Part shown: piece after piece, positions 45,473-58,764 of the stretch
How positions within the stretch are numbered: position 1 is the stretch's first letter
Layout: every line of letters starts with the position of its first letter
DNA from: Oryzias latipes
Taxonomy: Eukaryota; Chordata; Actinopteri; Beloniformes; Adrianichthyidae
Length of the DNA: 64,000 nt
Reading direction: 5' to 3'
NCBI RefSeq assembly: GCF_002234675.1
Contig: NC_019881.2
Coordinates: 19,159,494-19,223,493, forward strand
Translations under genes and position numbers: made by a program
The notes under the pieces: model-generated
The model's input: the letters and a program-made list of their open reading frames with translations, nothing else
What the model was told of the DNA's origin: nothing
Database searches by the model: none

Positions 45473-46455
45473 GGTGGGCCTGAAGTGCAAATCACTGATA
45501 GCAAAGACAAGTTAAAGACAAATATGGTCTTTTTGGAGTTTATAACGCGTTTTTGTAGAGTTTTTCTAATTATGGAAGACATATATAAAGAATTAGTCTT
45601 TAAATTACATTTCTGAGAATGTCTTTATTGATCGGGGTTGGAATTTAAAGATCCCACTGACAATTAAAAAAGCTAAACAAATAATAAAAAACATTCAATT
45701 TTAGAAATTTAAACGAAAACTCCTGAAACTACAATACATTTCTAAAAAAATTAACAAGAAAAGAAATTACAAAAGTAATTTTCAAAAATTCAAAATTTAT
45801 TTTAAAAAAAATAGGAAACTGGAAAACATTCATATGGAAGTTTTTTCACATCTGCCAACAGAAGATATTTAAAGTCCCACTTGAATCATCTTTTAATTGA
45901 TTTTTCAAAATGTCTTTTAATTATGATTATGCTGTTTTTGACCCAGATCTAAAAACCTGTCATTTTCCAGAACACAGTTTCTACAGAGCAGCAAGAGTTC
46001 GTTCGAAATTTGCCTCTGAGTTGTGGAAAACTCCACCCCCCTTTCCTGTCAACCTTGACTAAAAAATCTCTGTTTACACGTCACACTCACCAATATAATA
46101 GTACAGGTAATTTTAAGGATAACTTTTTCATCTGCTTGACAAATATTTGAATGAAGAAAAAATCAGAAAAGCTAATTTAATCTTAACTTTCTTAATTTTC
46201 TGTCTAAATGTTACGAAAACCTGTTAGAAATACCATTTTTATCGTAGTGGCTTCCGACTCCTCTTCTTCAAAACTCAAAGTCATCATCCAGTCAGTGTTG
46301 TCCCATAGTATCTTTACTAGTTTTTTTAACTTTTCATCTACTTTTGTTTTCCTAAATGTTTTTTTTTCCCAAAAAATTTTACTTTTTTTCTATTCTTTTT
46401 TTCAATTTTAATTGTTGTTGTGATTTGTTGACGTGATTCGCACTTCAGGGCCACC
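45473..46455. mobile_element. Inverted-repeat DNA element (family B) with a nested family A repeat
   Basis: Left end ggtgggcctgaagtgcaaat, right end (inverted) ggtggccctgaagtgcgaat. Internal family B blocks (acaattaaaaaagctaaaca, catccagtcagtgttgtccc) are shared with 56938-57380. A family A copy (45860-46200) sits in the middle, so it inserted later. Confidence 0.6.
45860..46200. repeat. Family A repeat copy nested in family B
   Basis: It contains ttttaattatgattatgctg, gagttgtggaaaactccacc and tgtcaaccttgactaaaaaa; same family as 41270-41535. Confidence 0.6.
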
Positions 46456-49305
46456 ATAGATTTCCCTTTTGTCCCCACGGCTGTGCATGAATGACTTGTT
46501 TCAAAATAAAAGCCTCAGTTTGTTAATTTAGTCTGGAAATACGGCTCAGCTCCTCTCCCAGGGATGTCCTCCAAACTCTCTGTTGGTGCACGGCTGAGGC
46601 AGATGAAAGGTGACGTCGGTGCTTGTTGCCTGTTGTTTGTCAGACGTGTTTTCCTTGATTCCCTCTCCTCGTGTGGTCTCCCCTGGCCTGCTTTCACAAA
46701 CACACTCCTGACTCAGAATAAAGAGGGCAGCAGCTGAGTCTGAGCTCGCCAGAGAGATGAGCCAGCAGGACATCAATGCGCAAAACCCCCAAAAGGCCCT
46801 TCTTCATTTTTTAAAGATAAAAAAAAGTCAGAGAATTCAGCAGATTAATCTGATAAATCATAGCTGATTGAATCATGTCATTCGAACGTACAGTTAAAAA
46901 AAAATGCTAGCTATGTGCGGACGTCACCAATAAAACCCAGAAGATTGTTCACAAACATGATTTCAAAATGTCTCCAATAGTTTCCAGAGGTCTGGATTTT
47001 TCTTGCCAAACAATAAAATACATCAAAGCAGCTGAAAGCCCAAAAAAAGTTCTCATCTTCTCTCAACGTTTTCAGTGTTGCCAGCTTTACACTAAATTAG
47101 CACATTTTCCTCCAGATTCTAGGCTTTCCTTTGAGGTATTGGGCTTGTTCGGGATGCAGATCTAGCCGACGGTTCAAGTCCCAGACAGGACAGTCATCAG
47201 GCAAAACATCTCATGTCAGTCATGCGGCGACTGACATGATATTTAGAAAATATCAGTTTCATGACGGTTGTGTCGTTTAATTTTGCTTTATTCATCCGTC
47301 ACGCCTTAAAAGTTGGACCAAAGTTAGAGTTTGGATGTGAGCATCCACTTTGACATTAAGGGAAAATCTTCATCACAAAGTCTAAGTTTAAACCAGCTGC
47401 AACTGTTTGACAGAGAATGAAGATTCGATCCAAAAAAGTTTCCAACCCGCTGAAGATGTTTCTGAACTGAGGAAACTTGTAAAAGGGACATTTAGGATTT
47501 TTTCCTACAGAAAGGCTGAATTCAGCAGAAATGTTCCAGTTCTGAAATAAAACCCTGATAGACTGAAAACGTTCAAACATTTGTTCAAATGTCCATTCTT
47601 CAGGGAGGTGTTTGATTTGTGGAAGAGGTTAAAGAGGGATCCTGGATCCTCCTGTCATACAGTTTTATTGGTGATGCCGGCAGGTGTCCTGGTAGTGTTC
47701 CTGTTGTGTGTGCTTCTGTGTGTGTGTGTGTGTGATGCACAGTTCCATGTGTTTTATGTCATGTGACATTAAATACTGTCAAAAAGTTTGAAATTGTAGA
47801 GTTCGTTTGAAGTTAGAATTACATATTAATTACATGCTGATGTGCCACCAATCCTCTGCTACTTAAAAATATTACTCTGAATATTTAGACTTCTACTTTT
47901 TTTCCGGACTTTAACTTCAATAGTTTTTTCTAACTGGACTTCTTCATATTTTAGTTAAAGACCCCTGCTTTGGACAGTAATTTATGGGGAGCTATTTTTA
48001 AGTAGATTTCCCACATAATTCTCACCCAACAAATTCATCAACGACAGGATGGATCCTTGAGGTTCAACTTGTGTTCTTTATCCCCAGTGAGATGTGAATG
48101 GGGAGATCTTTTGTTGATTTAATTTACAAACTCCTGTTAGCAATGTTTCAAGAAAATGTTCAAGGAAAATGGTGACAAAAAGCTGGACGTCCAGGATAAA
48201 CAAAGTGGAAACTGGCCTGAGACTGCAGCTGATGAGCAACATCAGACAAAAGTGAAGTCTACCATCTTTTCAATGAAAAACACCCCAATTCTGTGTTTTG
48301 TTTGCCAGCAAGGTTCTGATTGAAGCTGGGGAATGGTGGGTAAAGAGGGAGGAGCTGTGGGACAATATGGACAAACACGGCAGGGTCATTCGGGGTTCAA
48401 ACCCTGGAATTTTACTGTATTTCCTTCTCCTTCTGCTCTAAAAATGCGCTGAGTTCATCTCACCTCTCCTGGCCTCTATCAAACATTTCTATCACACTGT
48501 GAAGGCGGGATTGCTTGTGATACTGACACCATGCCGCCAGGTGAGCTCCGTCCACGGAAAGAGAGGGAATCTCAAATCCTCGTCTTCTTCGCCTGGAACG
48601 AGGATGATTTGCACTCATTTCCCTGCGCTGTGCCCCTGAAGTTAAAGTTACATGATGAATGACGGGCCGATCAGATCAACTTTCCAGAGATTCACCGCTG
48701 GTCTTCAGACAGTTTCACAAAGAAGGAAAGCTTTGAAAAAAGGTTGATAATTTTGAGGCTTAAACACCAGAAAACGGACGGTAATGAGTGCAGTTCTACT
48801 AAACATCAGTTTTCTTGATCTCATTATGAGAGGTGTGGTTCTGGGGTGTGCTGGGGTGACGGGGTTACTAGGGGTTGGGGATGTCACCGCCCTGCAGAGC
48901 CTTCATTGAGCGCTTGATGGATGCTCTGTAACCAATGGAGATAGAGTGCCCTCTTAGCCAGGGCCGGCTCACAGTCTTCTCAGCAGATTAACTCCCATTG
49001 ATTTATAGAGATTTACTTCAGGAACCAAAACAGCTGGCCAAAGGACAAATACCACAACTAGCTCAACATAAATTCAACTCAAGAAAGGCCAGCTCATTTG
49101 TTAAAAAGATCACTTCTACTACACCAGATGAGGGGAGGGATTATCTTCATAGGGACTTGACGGGCAGAAAACGATGCATTTCATCAAGATATTTGCAATG
49201 ATGTGATCAAAACAATTGTACCTGCTGGGACTGAAATACTTACATTTCTAATTATATCATTGATTTGTAAAATAAATTAAAAAAAAAATCTGTATTTGCT
49301 TTAAT
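46456..49305. other. Gene-free stretch with one GC-richer part
   Basis: No gene is recognised. A (TG)n tract lies at 47715-47736. The part 48400-48960 is GC-richer and unique (for example gaatgacgggccgatcag) and may be regulatory. The rest is AT-rich or neutral. Confidence 0.4.
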
Positions 49306-49309
49306 GATG

Positions 49310-50330
49310 TCTATGAAGACTTTCATTCATCCAGGTTGATTCCATCATAGTAGTAGGTTTATGGGCTGTCATCTGGACTTAGTTTTTAAAGTTTTTAAAG
49401 TTAGAAGATGTTTCACCTTTTTTCAAGAAGGTTTTGTCAATTTTGAATTAGCTTGGTATGGTAAAAGAGCTGGTTTATATGTGCTCATGGGGGAGGAGTC
49501 AAACATGAAACTGGATTGTGTTGTCAACTTAGCCTACATGGTTTTGGGTCGTTAAGAGTCCTTAGTCCTCAGTTGGGGGTTGGGGAGCCAGTGACTCCCT
49601 CCCAAACCTGGTCATCTCTATCAGCTGATAATGACCCAGGTGGAACTGGTTCGGTTTGTTTGGGTTTCAGAATACTGCCATAGATGGATGGAAAAATAAA
49701 CCTGAGACCACCATTCTTATTCAGAGGTTTATCCTACTTGACAAAAATGGCTTCTTTCACTCCTCGCTCAAACCATCCTTTCTCTCTGGCTAGAATTCGG
49801 ACCTTACTGTCCTCGAACGAGTGGTTTGTGGCCTTCAGGTGGAGGTGCACTGCAGACTCAGGTCCACTTGGGTTGGCTCTGCGATGTTGGTAGAGGTTGT
49901 TTGGTTTCTCCTATATACTGTTCATTGCAGTTCTCTTTGCAGTGGATAGAGTACACAACACTACTCTGTTTGTAGCTGGGAATTTTGTCCTTTGGATGAA
50001 CCAGTTTTTGTCCGAGAGTATTGACTGTTTTTTTATGAACTGGGATGTTATGTTGTCTGAAAATCCTTTGTAAGTTTTTCAGACAGGCCTGAGATATAAG
50101 GCCCTTTAGTCTCTTGTTCCTTCTTTAATTGTTTTCTTTTCTGTTGGGATCTGTTGAAAGCCCAGTTGGGATATCCACAGGTTCGGAGGGATTGACGGAT
50201 ATGTTGCTCTTCTTTCTTCTTTCCGTCAGAGCTTGTGGGCCTCTCCCGGGCTCTGTGTTGTAAGGTCCTGATCACGCCTAGTTTGTGCTGTAAATTTGAT
50301 TCAAACCATCCTTTGATAGAGGATAATGAG
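49310..50330 (-). pseudogene. Penelope-like retroelement remnant with GIY-YIG region
   Basis: On the minus strand, 50275-50048 encodes a segment with CGYPNWAFNRSQQKR. After frame breaks, 49945-49720 encodes VYSIHCKENCNEQYIGET (the GIY-YIG-type core, here QYIGET) and then HSFEDSKVRILAREKGWFER and GVKEAIFVK. This is the end of RT plus the endonuclease region of Penelope-like elements. The 3' tail (49310-49690) contains gaagatgtttcacctttttt, typical of their 3' UTR. Frameshifts and stops make it inactive. Confidence 0.8.
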
Positions 50331-51415
50331 TGCTAGAGCTGTGGCAGAAATTTGAATGGATCTGCTGTCATGAAAGAATCGTTCACATCCATTGCCCTGT
50401 TTTTACTTTTTTCCCGTAGTTATCTGTAAGTTAGACATTCTTAATTCCGTTTTTCTAGCAGTTGGTATCGGAGCTTTGTCACAGCACGTCTGCTTTTGCC
50501 GCCATCTTTCCCATGTCTGGGCAAGATGGCAATGATGAAGACTCATCACGTGAGTTGCTTTGTGTTTATTCGCGCAATTGTGATTAATGGAAACTGTGTG
50601 ATTGCGAAATTGTGTTTTTTTAATATTTTTATACATTTATAGAATTGCGATTAAGTTTTGCACATTTGTGTAATGGAAATGCAGCTAATGATGCATGATC
50701 AATATGCATCATTAGCATTAGCTTGCTCCTGTGTTTCTTACAGGCAAACTTAAATTTTTGTGCTAACAGTCCAGTCGGGCTGCAGAAGACAGAATCAGAG
50801 ATTCAAAGATGATGAGCTGTTTGTCTGCACAACACTCCTATCTGAAGTAGAACAGACGAAGATCTTTTTTTAAAATTAGCATCCAGCCACTAATAATGCT
50901 ACTGCACATAACAGTCTAGACAAGTTAAAGGAGTCTAAATCTGTTTTGGCAAGTTTCATGATATAAAGATTTCATCTTTGATTCAGGATGTTCAGCTGAT
51001 TGCTGTTAAAACGTAATGTTTTATAAGTTAGCAGTTTAAAAGGAGTCTCCTATGAATAGTGCGGCATCCAGTCAGCAGAGGAATTAGGGGATTTTGAAGG
51101 AAACTGTAACCCCCGGTCACTAATTCCCTTCAGGTTTGTCACACAGCAACACCTGTGACATGTGTTTATGCGATTTTATTGTCAATAAGAAAAATATTTA
51201 GTAGTGTAGCTGTAGCTGGCAGCAGTCTGATAACCAAACGGACTCTTATCTTTCTGCCAAATCCTGATTTCACACGGTTTTAGGAATGTTATTTAAAATA
51301 CAAACTCTTGAGGAAGGATTTAGGGTGAAATACTCTAGTCTGGTACAGATCATCTAAAAAGTTGTAATCAGGAGGTGAAGCAGGAGGTTTCTGGAGGAAA
51401 TCTATATGGGATTTT
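50331..51415. other. Gene-free stretch
   Basis: No gene is seen. The motif atgatgcatgatcaatatgcatcat near 50690 is an imperfect palindrome. Confidence 0.4.
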
Positions 51416-51419
51416 CATG

Positions 51420-51780
51420 GAAGGAACATAGTTTTGCTTTTGTTAAGCCCAAGGATTTATCCTTTCCTTCCACTTCACACTCTTAACGCCCCTCCGTTAA
51501 AGTGAAATATCAGATGTAGCTGAGTGTTGCGCCAACTCGAAAAAACGTGGACTTCATTTGCTGGCGAGCATACATTATTCATCATTAAAATTCTTGTCTC
51601 TCGATGTAAAACAGCAGGGAAGTAAATTTCTTAAGTTTAACACAACCTTTAGGAGATAATCCATCGAGGGAAGGTTTACCATAAATGTGACTCGCATTGT
51701 GTTACATTTTAATGGTCCCACCTCAGGTTGCATTAAGATGCGAAGATCCTGCTAAAGTCATCAGGTTGTTGTTGTACCGT
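51420..51780. promoter_or_regulatory. Candidate conserved regulatory element
   Basis: Unique DNA with clustered homeodomain-like cores (catacattattcatcattaa, ttacattttaatggtccc) and no similarity to repeats elsewhere in the window. About 26 kb upstream of myf6. Inference only. Confidence 0.35.
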
Positions 51781-53270
51781 AAAGAATCTTATATGGAAGC
51801 AGGAAAATGCAAAAAAAAAAAAGTCAAAAAGTTTTAGGACCGAAATATTTACAGAAAGTACAACTGAAATTCAAATATACTTTATTTAAAAAAAAAAAAA
51901 ATGAAAAAAAATGAAAAAATTACAAATTATATTATTAGTTAGTTGTCATTGTTTGGTGTAATTTAGATTTATATACACCTTTAGTTAAAAATAAATAAAG
52001 CAACCTGTAAAATATCAGTGGAAATTGTAGTTTTTTTCAGTAGAAGCTGCTGAAAACTGCTGAAATCTACAGAATGTGTACATATTTAACTATAAAATGA
52101 AAACAATAATAATATGTAAAATATGAAACAAATAGATCGATTGCAAACATGAGCAGGTTATCTTTTTTTTTAACCAATAACTGAAATTTAAAGATTAGAA
52201 CAACATGTTAAAATATTCTGTCTGTTATGAAAACAATTGTATTGTTTAGATTTAGAGATGTCAAGGTTTTCTTGATCAGCAATGGCCATAAATTTGAGAC
52301 CGAAAAGTACATCTATGTTACTTTTTTTTTGTTGAGAAATTACTGTGTTTATGGTTTTGTTTTCTTTTGTTTCTGGACTGAGTTTGAAAAAAGATCATAT
52401 CAGTAGTGTCATTATAATTAAATGTTTTTTTTTCAACATGGTGCAAAATTTTAAGATTTTCAATTTTGCACCACATTCCATGAAGTATAAAATAAAATAA
52501 AATTCCTTCAGTGTAGTCAAAGCTTTTATTTTGAAAATACCATGAGATGGAAATGTGAAATAGAATATTGTTCCAAATAAGCAGAAAGCGTGGCGGGCAA
52601 CAGGTGGAGGTTCCTGTGTTTCTGCTTCAGATGGGGTCCAAAGGGACCCGCGTTGCTCGGCGGCAGCAGCTCTCCTGGACGTCGGCTCTCGGCTGCAGCT
52701 GCATTCAGACGGGCCTTTCTGGGTCTGGTGTGTAATGAGGTTACACGCCGGCGCTCCAAAGATGTGCTCTTCCCTCCGTCTGACTTTGGAGTTCAGAGAC
52801 ACGGTGGAGCAACCTTTTGAACAGCCTTCCACGCCTTCTCGGACGGGCCCGGAACTGTTTCGCCGCGGTGGGCCAGCTTTGACTCATGAGGCTGAGCGAG
52901 AGGGGTCGCGACCCACGCTGCGAAGTGCTTCCTGTTCCCGCTGAAGAGGTCTACAAGGACCTGCGGTCGTCACAGGGGAGGCTTCTGGGTAGCATCCAAT
53001 GCCTGGCGATGCTGATGATGATAAAAAGCATCCATCAGCTAAACAGGTGCTCCAAAAGGGGAGAAGGCGAATCGCAGTTCTTTTTTTCTTACAGCTGTGA
53101 GGAACGTAGAGGAAACATGTTCTGCACATTAGCTTAACTCAAACCACGGGAGATCGCATTGAGCTGGAAGCTTACAACTTCATGTAGAAGCTTCCACAAT
53201 ATTAGAATGTAGGAATCTTAAACTATGTTCAAGTAATTGTAACATCAAGACTCAGACTTCATTAATAACA
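51781..53270. other. Spacer with a GC-richer part
   Basis: The part 51800-52560 is AT-rich with A-runs. The part 52590-53130 is GC-rich and unique, with overlapping open frames on both strands (up to 145 codons) but no recognised protein. It could be regulatory or a relic. Confidence 0.35.
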
Positions 53271-53274
53271 ACTC

Positions 53275-54000
53275 TCAACATTGTCCAGTTGGAACCATTG
53301 ACTGTATGTAAGAACTGGACAGAGTGGCCCCTCCCCCCTGGCGTTCCAAACAGGAAGTACCCACTGGCTCCAAGAAACCGAAATCCCGTTGACTACTAAA
53401 GAAAAATAAACAGCTGTCACTCAGTCATTCTATTTGTCAGAACAACCATTCATGCTATGCTACATCTTTTTAACATCTTCTTGTTAATCTAATTGTTTTT
53501 CATGGTACTTTTTCTTTATTACAAGTTATTCAAGTTATAAACTGACCCATCAGATGCCTTAGTAAAACCATGTGGCCACCACCTCAAAAAGTTTGATGGA
53601 CAGATTCTCCCAAGAAGCTTTCAGTGGAAGGGGCGTGGCCTTCAAACAAGCTTACTCATGATTGGCGATAGTAGTTGCCGTTGAACACTGACTCCGACCG
53701 ACTCGGACCAATCACTGTTGACTGACTCGTAGTGGCTGCGCTCGTATCACCGAAAAAGGGCGACCTAATTGGCTTCATGTCACTGGAGCCAGAGTTAAGC
53801 ACTTTTATTTTCTGGGTGACGTCAACCCCGACTGTGTCCAATTCTCTCCTCTACGGTCTGTGCCCCAAACCTTCAGAGGAGGGGGCAATTTTTAAATTAT
53901 TTTATAAAACGATAATGCAACGTGCTCAACAAGAGATCAGGCACTTATAGAGCATGTGTTTTCAGAACTGCCAAGAACTTTTCATAAATAAAGTTTGATT
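53275..54000. repeat. Dispersed repeat (gactgtatgtaagaactgg type)
   Basis: It starts accattgactgtatgtaaga, then cccctggcgttccaaacagg, then a body with atgattggcgatagtagttg, and ends with AATAAA near 53988. I recall this opening from percomorph genomes as an interspersed repeat. No clear protein is encoded. Confidence 0.5.
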
Positions 54001-54555
54001 TGGTTTGATATAAACATGGGCAGACATTGTGCTCCAGTGGTCGTGCTGGACATAATTTATTGCTTTATCCTCCTGTGGATATTTAACAGTAACATTTTCT
54101 TTAATTTAATTGTTAAAGAAAGCAATTACCTGTTTGATTTTTAGAAAAAACAATTGTGTATTACCACATTCATCTATTGGCGCAATAGAATGTCATTGGA
54201 TATACATAGAATTGGTTTCAGTTTTTCTTCTGCGCTTATCCTTACAGATGAAATCACACACGTCAAGCTCTTTGAGTTTAGTCAGAAGTCAGAAGAACAA
54301 CCAAAAACATTTGATTAAATAGATATTTGTGATGTCATATTTATCAGTTTTAATCTTGAGGTTCTAGAGAGAACAAGAAGTTTGTTTCACGTTTCTTTAA
54401 AGAGTGTCTCTGTTTTTCAGATTCATCACAGCCCAAAACAGGTGGGTGAGAATTTACAAGAGGAAGAAAACAGATGTCATTGTTTCTTACCAAAAGCTGG
54501 CTCTCAATTCGTCAATAAAAATGAAAACTTCTTTGCTTCCTATTGTTACATTGAG
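54001..54555. other. AT-rich stretch
   Basis: No gene or repeat identified. Confidence 0.4.
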
Positions 54556-54559
54556 CATA

Positions 54560-55280
54560 TTAAAGCTAACGCCTCCCGAGGAGATGCCGTGTAGATGCCT
54601 CACAGCTCCAAATCTGACAAGAACGGCACATTTTCCATTCCTGACCTCCTGATGCCCCACTGACATCTGCCACGCTGTGATTTAGGATTATTTTTAAATC
54701 AGGAGCTGTCCAGATTTGATGGGACGAAGATAGGATATCCTTATCCCTGGAGGCCTTGTAAATCTCGACAGTTTACTACAGAGAGGGGGGAGGAAGTCGG
54801 CTCGTTCTCTCCTCGTTCCTAATCCCGCCACTTCCTCCCCTGTGCTCTGTAGCCTGCGCTCACGCCGTAATGCATTTTCTGTAACTAACAGCCGTTGTTT
54901 CCCGATTATCACGCTCCCATCCCTTCTCCTGGAATGTGTGTATATATACACTTGGTGTGTGGGTGTGTCACAGTAGGACAGGGTGTTGGGGGGGTCGTTC
55001 TTCTGGTTGGAGTGAAGCAGTAGAAGGTCTGGAAAAGCAGTTAAAGTTAACACTACCCTCCTACGTTACCGTTTTACCTCCTCTTCCTCCACCCTGCGGG
55101 TGCTTTGCCCCATGACTGAGCTCTGGTCGTCAGGCGGGGTGCCAGCGATGCGGGCCTCCCGCTTCCGTCACGCTCGCCAACCCCCACCCTACGCCACACG
55201 AAACACATGGGTGTCAAGTCCTCTCGTGCTGGCAGTGTCCAGCTCCTTTCAACAGGTTTCACTCCGTTTAATTAACCATG
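54560..55280. promoter_or_regulatory. Candidate regulatory element with MEF2-type site
   Basis: Unique DNA holding a MEF2 consensus (ttatttttaa near 54689), an E-box (catctg near 54665) and GATA motifs (gatagga, ggatatcc). The part 54760-55280 is GC-richer. About 29 kb upstream of myf6. Confidence 0.3.
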
Positions 55281-56425
55281 TCTGCCAAAAAAAGAAAAGA
55301 AAAGCCCCAAAATGAACTGAAACCCGAAGGAGTCCACACAGGACGGCACACCAAGGCGGTTCTGCCGTCGGGCAGAGGGCCTAACGTTTGTCACATCACT
55401 TCCTGACAGCGGCTCATGTTTTCTGAAGCCTTAGGTGAAGCTGATGAGGAGGCCAAACATCTCGCAGGGGTCAAGATTAACGAGAGTACTGACAGAACAG
55501 ATTCACCTGCTGCCCCGATGCTGCTAACACTTTACTGTTAACAGATGACTCGTCATCAACGCTCTCCCCAAGTCAGAGTAAGACGGATTCTGTTTGGTCA
55601 AAGGATGTTTCAAACTCCAGCTTTGTATTCAAACATTTTTTTTAAACTTATTTTACGTTTCTTTAACTTTTGAGTTGGCAAAGGTGTCTTAAATCTGTCT
55701 CAAAATGTTCCTCATTTAGTTTTTAAATAAAAAAAGACTGAGAAATGTCAGTACTGTGGTCCCATACTGTAACAGGGTTTCCCAGATATTTTTGGAGGAG
55801 TTTTGCATGCTTTTTTTTTTAATTCTGCAGCCTATTTGGCTGTAGCTACTTGTCAATCAATCTCCTTCGCACCGTGTCTGCTGTTTAGTACAGAATGCAA
55901 TAAGCTTTAAGTGATTAGTAACAGTGAGACTGAAGTGTTTCTCCCCAACCAAACCCCACAATGTTGACAAAACAATCTGCACCGCCAAAGACAACCGCCA
56001 CAGCTCCCAAAGGGCAGAAGAAGATGCTAACTATCACACAAAAGGTTGGACATGCTAATGGAATGTGGAAGTCATGCATGTTCAAACAATACAGAAAAGT
56101 GTGAAAATGTTCATGTCTGTCTGACACAAGTAGATAAAGTGTGCAATGAGGAGTTTTACAGCCTTAAAACATCTAGAAAATTATTGTCGAAAAAAAATCG
56201 AATTGATTACTTTGCAGAATTTACTTTTTGCAAGTCGTTTTTAGAACATAATTCCAGCGATTAACTAGGGACCACAGTGATTCTAATCTGGAAAATGGAC
56301 AAAATCCCAAATGGGAATCAGAGATTCTGCAGATGCAACATTTTTAGAACGTTATGTGGATTTGATCCCAAATTATCCCTAACAACATGCGACTTTCACT
56401 TAACAGCAAACCTGTGCGGTTTTAG
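55281..56425. other. Gene-free stretch
   Basis: No gene is recognised. 55320-55600 is unique with mixed composition. The rest is AT-rich. Confidence 0.4.
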
Positions 56426-56429
56426 CTCA

Positions 56430-56937
56430 ATTTAAAGACCCAGTCCAATAAAAATGATGCCTTTTACATGGTCTTATAGCATTCTCCTCACAACGGAAGA
56501 CATGCGTAAATTAATTTAAAACTGCATTTCTTAGCACTTTTCTTTATTCAAAAGGTGATGGATCAGGAGCAGGTAAAAAATCTGCAGTTTGAAAAAGCTC
56601 TTGGCCAAAGCCCCCACTACTCCGTTCCAATTCTGATGCATCCACTTGCAGACGAATGGATCCATTAACCTTAGATTGTAAAGATTGTACGGCTGGATAG
56701 CTCTGATTTTGCGTCCAATTTCTTTGCTAAGTTAATGTTACCTTGTGGTTGTGAGGGGCTGTAAGTTAGCAGGAGAGGGAGTAAACAAAGGAATGGCGGG
56801 ATATCAGCGTGGGGTTACTTCAACGCCAACAGTCCCGCCCACAACTCAGAGGTGAATTTCTAATGAGCTCCTGCTGCTCTGCAGAAAGCATGTCTTAAAA
56901 AGCTACTCGGGCTTTGTGATTTTGGCTAAAAACGACG
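56430..56937. repeat. Family A repeat, longest copy
   Basis: It runs from aaagacccagtccaataaaa to gtgattttggctaaaaacga and contains all blocks seen in the shorter copies. Directly followed by the family B terminus. Confidence 0.65.
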
Positions 56938-57380
56938 GTGGCCCTGAAGTGCAAAACACATCAACAAATCACTCGAACCACAAACATTTTACAGATCACG
57001 ACAATTAAAAAAGCAAAACAAATGTTTAAAAAAAAAACTCTACATTTTAGAAAACAGAATTTCAGAAGCCAAAAAAATCCAGAAAAGAAGTATTCTACAG
57101 AATAAAAAATGAAATGTTAGAAAACTAAATACAATGAGAAACTGGAAAAGGTAGGTACTATGGGACATTGCTGAGTGGATGATGATGTCCAGTATGGCTT
57201 CATGTCAAATAACTAAAATAATGGACAAACATTATCATCCAGTCAGTGATGTCCCATAGTAACTACCTTTTCCAGTTTCTCTTTGTGTTTCATTCTTCTA
57301 GCATTCATTTTGATTTCTGGAGAAGCCTTTTGTTTTCGAAAATGTTTTTTTTCTTCCTTTAATTACAGGAAATGGAAATT
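56938..57380. mobile_element. Family B inverted-repeat element, right end missing
   Basis: The left terminus is ggtggccctgaagtgcaaaa. The centre holds a 33-bp inverted repeat with one mismatch (57136-57168 and 57249-57281, arms beginning gagaaactggaaaaggta). The expected matching right terminus is absent, unlike the copy at 45473-46455. Confidence 0.6.
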
Positions 57381-57574
57381 ATAGAACACGTACTGAGTTT
57401 GGATAAATGTGCTTTTGCGAGTAGTGGCCAATAATAGTGCGATGCTTCAACATTCTGGGACTGAACTCAATCCTCAAAGGTGAAAACGCTACAGAGCTGA
57501 CTAGATCTGGAATCTGAGAGTGGTTGGGGGTAAAACAACTTGCCAGCAATCTTGGCCTCAATCCCACTTCCCAG

Positions 57575-57975
57575 TTGTCAAAGTCAAAGTCGGCTTTATT
57601 GTCAAATGTACTGCATCCATAAAGACATACAGCACAGATGAAATTGCTTTCCTCTCACCCCACAGTGCAAGCAGCATATAAAAAATAAATAAATAAACGA
57701 CTTAAACAATAGATAAAAAGACAGCAATAATAAGAAGAATAACAGTAGTCTAAACAGTGCAGAGAGCAATGAGATGGTTAAAGTGGCAGTTTAAAGTGAC
57801 AACAGTGCTGAGAACAGTAAGTGGATGAGGTGGTGATGGCAGTCTTTGGTGAAAGTGGTGATCTGAACTGTTGTGAAAGTTTTCAGTGTGGGCTTGTAGG
57901 ACGGAGTGGAGGGGCCAGAGGGGGGAGGGCAGGGAGGGAGCTGAGTGTCCATATCGCCTGATGGACGAAACTGTC
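57575..57975. repeat. Dispersed fish repeat
   Basis: It includes aagtcggctttattgtcaaa, gatgaaattgctttcctctc, taaacagtgcagagagcaat and tgatggacgaaactgtcttt. Such stretches are widespread in teleosts as part of interspersed elements. Non-coding. Confidence 0.55.
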
Positions 57976-58740
57976 TTTTAGTCTGCTGGTTCTGGTTCTG
58001 GTGGTTGTGGTACCACCTTGAATTGTTTGTGTCAGAGCGACCAATAAATACTGGTCGGTCGCCATGTTTGACAAACTTTTCCGATATTCTAGTACTTTTC
58101 CTATAAATGCGTCTTCCTTACCAATATGGTTCCATATTAAAGAAAAATCCATAATATTTTCCATCTTAGAAGCATTTTCGTTTTTTGGTGTGAACTATTT
58201 TTCACATTTTAAAGCTAATCAACCAAACACCAATGTCCTGACTTTTTGTGCTAGTTTATTTTATTTGTCTGACCGTTTGCAAGTTTAGCTGCTTGCTATC
58301 TCAGAGCTTTTTCTTTTGGTTCCACTCAATTTGTTTGAAGACACACTTTTTCCAGCTGGCTTGGATCCTGAAAGTAAACCAAATCAAAGGCTTTGTGCGT
58401 CTGAACAGCTTCTGCTGCACTGTCTATATAAAAGTATGTTGGAAAAACTTGTAATACAGAAAAACTCAGCGGCAAAAACCAAAAAGAGAAGCGCTGCTAT
58501 GATCAAAAGATTCCATTTGTGTTTCAAAAAGAAGATTTGGTGCATTTTTGATCACTTTTTCCAACAAAAACAGATCCTATTTCTTCTTTAAAAGTGAGAC
58601 AAAACAAACCGTTTCTTCCCTAAAGATAAGACTTGCCTCCATGCTCTCTGATGACCTTACAGTGCAAATCTACACCGCTTTAATCATGACGTTAAGAGAA
58701 AGCAAAACACAAGTGACAAAAAAGAAAGATAACCTTCATA
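57976..58740. other. AT-rich stretch
   Basis: No gene is recognised; several 60-97-codon frames overlap without similarity. Confidence 0.4.
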
Positions 58741-58764
58741 CTTCAAAGCTGTCTGGAAGCTCAC

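Noticed and set aside
52395..52832. 145-codon minus-strand frame
   Set aside because: Runs from GC-rich into AT-rich DNA with no family likeness, overlapping frames on the other strand and no gene signals.
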